From an uncultured bacterium (GTDB lineage Bacteria > Patescibacteriota > Patescibacteriia > 2-12-FULL-60-25): a DNA stretch of 9,394 nt. The stretch lies in contig CALBSL010000158.1 in assembly GCA_937968025.1 (NCBI GenBank), forward strand, positions 1 through 9,394. The letters are read 5' to 3'. The notes beneath the pieces are model-generated. The model had not been told where the DNA came from, did not search any database, and saw only the letters and a list, made by a program, of their open reading frames with translations. The translations under genes were made by a program, and so were the position numbers. Shown one piece after another: positions 5,723 through 9,394 of this stretch; within the stretch, counting starts at the first letter, position 1, and every line of letters begins with the position of its first letter.

Positions 5723-5747
5723 AAAACACCGCCCCGAAGGGCGATGT
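5721..5747 (-). terminator. Terminator of the ribonucleotide reductase operon
   Basis: On the minus strand ACATCGCCC pairs with GGGCGGTGT around a TTCG tetraloop closed by C-G, followed by six T. One pair is G-U only when read on the minus strand, which supports the orientation. The hairpin starts 2 bases after the nrdA stop codon. Confidence 0.92.
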
Positions 5748-5749
5748 TT

Positions 5750-7654
5750 TTACTGACAGACGGCGCATTCCTCGGTATCGAGATTGCGCTTTTCTGATTT
5801 CATGCTGATTTTATCGGCTTCGATCGGCGCGGAAGAGCGGAGGTAGTACAACGACTTCACGCCGAGCTTCCACGCAAGAAAGTGAACATCGTGCATGTAT
5901 TTCCCACTCACTGGCGTCTGGAAGAACACGTTCAGCGACTGCGCCTGGTCGATCCACGGCTGGCGATCCGCCGCCTGCTGGACAATCTCACGCATGTTCA
6001 TCTCGTAAGCGGTACGGAAGAGCGACTTCTCCTCGTCCGTGAGGCCTTCGAGGTACTGCACGCTCCCCTTCTGGGCAATGATCTGCTGCCAGGTTTCGGA
6101 GGTGTTCATCCCTTTCTTTTCCAGGAGCGCTTCGAGGTACTTATTCTTCACGAGAAAGCTTCCAGACAGCGTCTTCTGCAAAAAGGCATTTCCCGCTACC
6201 GGTTCAATGCTTGGCGTGGCTTCTCCGCAGAGGAACGCGGTGCTCGCCGTTGGCTGGATCGAGGTGACGTAGCTATTACGTTGCTCTCCCCCATCCAGCG
6301 GCAATCCACGTTCAGCGGCAAGCTTTTTCGACGCGAGACGCGCTGCCTCCCCAAACCGTTTAAAGATCTGCTTGTTTGTGAGTCGTGCTTGGAGACTTTC
6401 AAACGGAATGCCCTTCGACATGAGATATCCATGGTATCCCATCATCCCTAGACCGATAGAGCGTTCATGCTTCACGGAATTGATCGCCTTCTTGTATTCA
6501 ACGGAGTCCGCCATCTCACAGAAGGAATCGAGATTGTTATCGAGCGCCTTCACGCACCACTCAATGATCTGCTCCTGCTCTTCCTTCCACTGGTCATACG
6601 TTTCGAGGTTCAAACTCCCCAAGCAGTACACCGCCGTTCGCTCTTCATTGGTTGGAAGCACGATTTCCGTACAGAGGTTGCTTTGACGAACCACGAGCCC
6701 CTTTTCTGCATGGTGTTTTGGCAATGCGCGATTCACTGTGTCGATGAAGAGCATGTATGGCTCCCCTGTTTCTGCGCGGATCGTGAGGATACGGCGCCAA
6801 ACGTCGAGTGCGTTCAATTCCTTCGCAACCGTCTTGTAGTGCGGGTCGATGAGCTTATACGTTCGGTTTTCTTCGACCGCCTTCATGAACTCATCGGTGA
6901 TCACCACCCCGTTGTTGATGTTCAAGCACTTACGATCGGCATCTCCCCCTGTTGGACGACGCATCTCGAGGAAGTCTTCAATATCTGGGTGATCCACACG
7001 GAGATACGCGGCAGCCGCTCCCCGTCGATGACTGTTACGGGAAATGGCGAGTGTTTCCGAATCCATAATCTTCAAGAACGGAATCACTCCTGAAGAACGA
7101 AGTCCGCTTGATTGCAACGGGGCATTCTGTCCACGTAGCTCAGACCAATCTGTTCCAATCCCTCCCCCGAACTTAGCGAGGAAGGCGTTCTCGCGATACA
7201 CGTCGAAGATCCCTTCAAGCGTATCCGGAACCATGTTGAGGAAACAGGAGATCGGCAACCCCTTCTTCGTCCCGATGTTCATGAGAACAGGTGTTGCAGG
7301 AATGAACCACTGTTTGCTCATGATGTCATACAAGTGCTGAGCGAGTGGACGATCTCCACGACACATCCCTGCCGCTACACGCGCAAAGAACGTCTGTGGG
7401 TTTTCACAGATCTCTCCCTGTGCGTCACGAAGGAAATAGCGGTCACGCATGTTCTCCAGGCCGAAGTACGTGAACATGCTGTTGCGAGACGCGTCGATCA
7501 CGATGGACTTCTGGATCTCTGGATCGATGGAATAGTGTGGCGAGTCCCAGCTCTGGCGAGAAGCGGTCTTCTCTAAGATCTCCGCAAGTAACAAATCACG
7601 ACCAGCTTTGAGATCGTTTTGTGATAAGGCTTCAAGAACGGTTGCGTAGGGCAT
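5750..7654 (-). CDS. nrdA: Class I ribonucleoside-diphosphate reductase, alpha subunit, lacking an ATP-cone
   Basis: The large catalytic subunit, which reduces ribonucleotides to deoxyribonucleotides. It has 634 residues, about 120 fewer than E. coli NrdA (761). Conserved active-site parts are present: Cys137 (PISCFL), NLCTEI with Asn326, Cys328 (thiyl radical) and Glu330, Cys344 (VYCLGSLN), and the radical-transfer pair Tyr603-Tyr604 (SLYYLRS). The C-terminus ECAVCQ has the Cys630/Cys633 pair that takes electrons from thioredoxin or glutaredoxin. The N-terminus begins at the part of NrdA that follows the ATP-cone (SIVIDASRNSMFTYFGLENMRDRYFL), so the overall-activity site is absent. The start is placed at the ATG at 7654, with AGGA 5 bases upstream; the frame runs 14 codons further to a TTG touching the nrdB stop, but those residues (MFIYSLSLVYRRIR) are not family-like. 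Last gene of the operon, 42 bases after nrdB. Confidence 0.95.
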   Translation of the reverse strand: MPYATVLEALSQNDLKAGRDLLLAEILEKTASRQSWDSPHYSIDPEIQKSIVIDASRNSMFTYFGLENMRDRYFLRDAQGEICENPQTFFARVAAGMCRGDRPLAQHLYDIMSKQWFIPATPVLMNIGTKKGLPISCFLNMVPDTLEGIFDVYRENAFLAKFGGGIGTDWSELRGQNAPLQSSGLRSSGVIPFLKIMDSETLAISRNSHRRGAAAAYLRVDHPDIEDFLEMRRPTGGDADRKCLNINNGVVITDEFMKAVEENRTYKLIDPHYKTVAKELNALDVWRRILTIRAETGEPYMLFIDTVNRALPKHHAEKGLVVRQSNLCTEIVLPTNEERTAVYCLGSLNLETYDQWKEEQEQIIEWCVKALDNNLDSFCEMADSVEYKKAINSVKHERSIGLGMMGYHGYLMSKGIPFESLQARLTNKQIFKRFGEAARLASKKLAAERGLPLDGGEQRNSYVTSIQPTASTAFLCGEATPSIEPVAGNAFLQKTLSGSFLVKNKYLEALLEKKGMNTSETWQQIIAQKGSVQYLEGLTDEEKSLFRTAYEMNMREIVQQAADRQPWIDQAQSLNVFFQTPVSGKYMHDVHFLAWKLGVKSLYYLRSSAPIEADKISMKSEKRNLDTEECAVCQ

Positions 7655-7696
7655 ACGAATCCTGCGATAAACAAGCGATAACGAATAAATGAACAA

Positions 7697-8668
7697 TTAG
7701 GTCCAATCTTCCACCACCGCTCCCTTGGAATACTCCGTGGCGCGATTCTCGAAGAAGTTGGCGTGTTCCTTGGCGTTGACCATGATGTCGAGCCATGGGA
7801 GCGAATTTGAGACCTTATAGCGTGCATCGAGACCAAGATCATTCAAGCGACGATCCGCGATATAGCGGATGTACTGCTTCACCTCTTCTGGCTTCAGCCC
7901 TGGAACCGGACCGAGTGAGAAGCACGTATCGATAAAGGCATCTTCGAGACGAACCATGTCTTCACAGGCTTGATAGAGTTCACGCTTGAGATCTTCCGTC
8001 CAAATATGGCGGTTCTCAGCGATCAGATCACGGAACAGCGCACAAACTCCTTGGCTGTGCAGACTCTCGTCTCGAATGCTCCAGGTGACAATCTGTCCAA
8101 CGCCCTTCAATTTTCCTTGGCGTGGGAAGTTCATCAGAATGGCGAACGAGGCGAAGAGCGCTACCCCTTCCATGAACCCACCGAATACCGCGAGGTTTTT
8201 TGCGAGATCACGAACAGAGGTGACTTCGAAATTCTTGAGGTAGTCGTACTTGTTCCGCATGGATTCGTACTCGAGGAAGGCGGAGTACTCTTTCTCAGGC
8301 AGGCCGAGGGAATCGTTCAGATACGAATAGGCCCAAACGTGGACGCTTTCCATCGCGGCAAATGCGGAGAGCATCATCTTGATTTCTGGCTTTGGGAAGG
8401 CGGGGATGAGCTCAGCGTTGTAGTTGTTATTCACTTCGATATCCCCCTGGGTGAAGAAGCGGAGAATCTGGGTGATGAGCGCTACCTCAGATGGCGATAA
8501 GCGGAAACGGTAGTCGCTGATATCGGCCTCCATGGGGACTTCCGTTGGCAACCAGTGAGCCTGGTTCTGTTTGCGGAAATACTCGAAATACTCGGGGTAC
8601 TCGAAGGGGCGATAAAATTTTCTATGCGTGAGTAACGGGCAGGATCCAAAAATGGAGGGACTGGTCAT
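7697..8668 (-). CDS. nrdB: Class I ribonucleoside-diphosphate reductase, beta subunit
   Basis: The 323-residue radical-generating subunit, partner of NrdA. All six di-metal ligands are found with the spacing of E. coli R2: Asp76, Glu107, His110 (MESVH), Glu167 (FMEG), Glu201 and His204 (RDESLH). Tyr114, four residues after His110, matches the radical tyrosine Tyr122 of E. coli, so a tyrosyl-radical cofactor is expected rather than the Phe form of subclass Ic. Trp39 (HWLPTEVP) fits the radical-transfer tryptophan. The C-terminus NRATEYSKGAVVEDWT supplies the interface tyrosine and the tail that docks on NrdA. There is no ATP-cone. The gene begins 6 bases after the stop of the upstream gene with no clear Shine-Dalgarno, so translational coupling is likely. 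The metal (iron or manganese) cannot be told; no nrdI is seen. Confidence 0.96.
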   Translation of the reverse strand: MTSPSIFGSCPLLTHRKFYRPFEYPEYFEYFRKQNQAHWLPTEVPMEADISDYRFRLSPSEVALITQILRFFTQGDIEVNNNYNAELIPAFPKPEIKMMLSAFAAMESVHVWAYSYLNDSLGLPEKEYSAFLEYESMRNKYDYLKNFEVTSVRDLAKNLAVFGGFMEGVALFASFAILMNFPRQGKLKGVGQIVTWSIRDESLHSQGVCALFRDLIAENRHIWTEDLKRELYQACEDMVRLEDAFIDTCFSLGPVPGLKPEEVKQYIRYIADRRLNDLGLDARYKVSNSLPWLDIMVNAKEHANFFENRATEYSKGAVVEDWT

Positions 8669-8674
8669 ACAGGA

Positions 8675-9368
8675 TTAGAGCGAAAGCCGTCCGATCGATT
8701 CTTCGAGCGATGATCCGGAAATATGTGGGTGAGAATCGGTTTCTTCCTGGATGGATTGGCGTTCTTCTGGCGAGAGGAACTTGAGGGCGAGCCAGCGGAA
8801 CACGTAGTCGATCATGGAATGTACCGTAGGGATGTTTGGGTTCTCGGTCTCGCCGTTGGGAGCGAACTGCACGTTCATGAACTTGCGGGCAAGGACCTTG
8901 AGCGGAACCCCGTACTGCAATCCGAGCGAGATCGAGGTAGCAAAGCAGTCCATGAGACCCGAGAGCATCGTGCCCTCTTTGCTCATCTTGAGGAAAATTT
9001 CGCCTGGCTGGCCATCGTCATACAGGCCGACGGTGATGTACCCCTCTTGATCTCCGACACGAAACTTATGGGTGATGGCTTTACGCTCCTCCGTGAGTCG
9101 ACGACGGCGAGGAGCGTGCGCTTCACCAACGGTCGAGAGAGAGACCGGAGCTGCAGGCGCAGGAGCTGGAGCGAGCGGAACGGGGGCATTGTGCGCAGGG
9201 CGTGGAGAAGACTCATGAGACCGCTCGTAGGCCTGAGCGAGGAGCCGCTTCCCTTGCTCGTTGAGCGAGGCAAGCACCGTGGCTTGGATATCCGTACTCG
9301 CCACCTCAGGCGACGCATCAAAGAGCGGAAGAACACGTTCTGCGACGTTCTCTGCCACGGCGCGCACC
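8675..9368 (-). CDS. Partial ATP-cone plus NrdJ C-terminal-like (TSCPD-type) protein, likely reductase regulator
   Basis: Open at the insert edge: the 5' part of the gene is missing, and the GTG at 9367 is an internal codon, not a supported start. 231 codons are visible. Residues 1-51 match the second half of an ATP-cone (VAENVAERVLPLF, then STDIQATVLASLNEQG, then LAQAYERS, cf. the IQ..V...L...G....A.AY pattern). Residues 52-85 are a Pro/Ala linker. Residues 86-199 (RRRRLTEERKAITHKF, EGYITVGLYDDGQPGEIF, MSKEGTMLSGLMDCFATSISLGLQYGVPL, IDYVFRWLALKF) match the C-terminal region of B12-dependent reductase NrdJ. The Cys-rich ending of NrdJ is absent; only one Cys is visible. It lies 6 bases before nrdB in the same operon, so a subunit or allosteric regulator of NrdAB is inferred. 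An N-terminal catalytic domain beyond the edge cannot be excluded. Confidence 0.82.
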
Positions 9369-9394
9369 AGATCGGAAGAGCGTCGTGTAGGGAA
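9369..9394. other. Illumina read-1 adapter remnant (not genomic)
   Basis: The last 26 bases begin AGATCGGAAGAGCGTCGTGT and continue as the reverse complement of the Illumina read-1 adapter. Genomic sequence ends at about 9368, inside an open coding frame. Confidence 0.97.

Noticed and set aside
7655..7696. NrdA start at the TTG directly after the nrdB stop
   Set aside because: The 14 added residues do not resemble the family, and the ATG at 7654 has AGGA at a workable distance.
7697..8668. Unusual R2 cofactor variant (Phe for Tyr, or metal-free Val/Pro/Lys type)
   Set aside because: All six metal ligands and the radical tyrosine are present at the E. coli spacing.

Overview
The window is a 9,334-base genomic insert (35 to 9368) with Illumina adapter sequence still attached at both ends. 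It is bacterial, about 50-55% GC by eye, with compact genes and short hairpin terminators. Most genes that have their own promoter carry a -10 box only 6 to 11 bases before the ATG and no Shine-Dalgarno site, so leaderless transcription looks common. The gene set (Bacillus-type asnS, a DivIB/FtsQ-like protein, RmuC, a TrmB-family regulator, class I ribonucleotide reductase) and this layout suggest an uncultivated lineage such as Candidate Phyla Radiation/Patescibacteria. That placement is inference; there is no rRNA marker here.

Left part (35 to 2425, plus strand): the terminator of an unseen upstream gene, then asnS (asparaginyl-tRNA synthetase) with its own promoter and terminator, then an FtsQ/DivIB-like division protein whose -10 box lies just after the asnS terminator, then its terminator.

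Middle (2340 to 4934): a 608-base stretch holds terminators, a cluster of AATAGA motifs and one doubtful small membrane/secreted ORF. RmuC follows on the minus strand. Divergent from it is a very acidic 110-residue protein of unknown function. Next comes a 480-base gene-less stretch that begins with the best promoter of the window (TTGACA, 17 bases, extended -10), is packed with perfect short hairpins and ends in a possible terminator. I read it as a stand-alone structured RNA of about 430 nt that matches none of the standard housekeeping RNAs I could test by eye.

Right part (4935 to 9368, minus strand): a TrmB-family regulator with its own promoter, preceded in transcription order by a ribonucleotide reductase operon. 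The operon reads, in order of transcription, a partial gene for a protein joining the C-terminal half of an ATP-cone to a domain resembling the C-terminus of class II reductase NrdJ, then nrdB, then nrdA. NrdA and NrdB have all catalytic and metal residues I checked, but neither has an ATP-cone. The likely reading is that the overall-activity sensor of this reductase sits on a separate subunit. That protein and the orphan RNA are the two most interesting items in the window.
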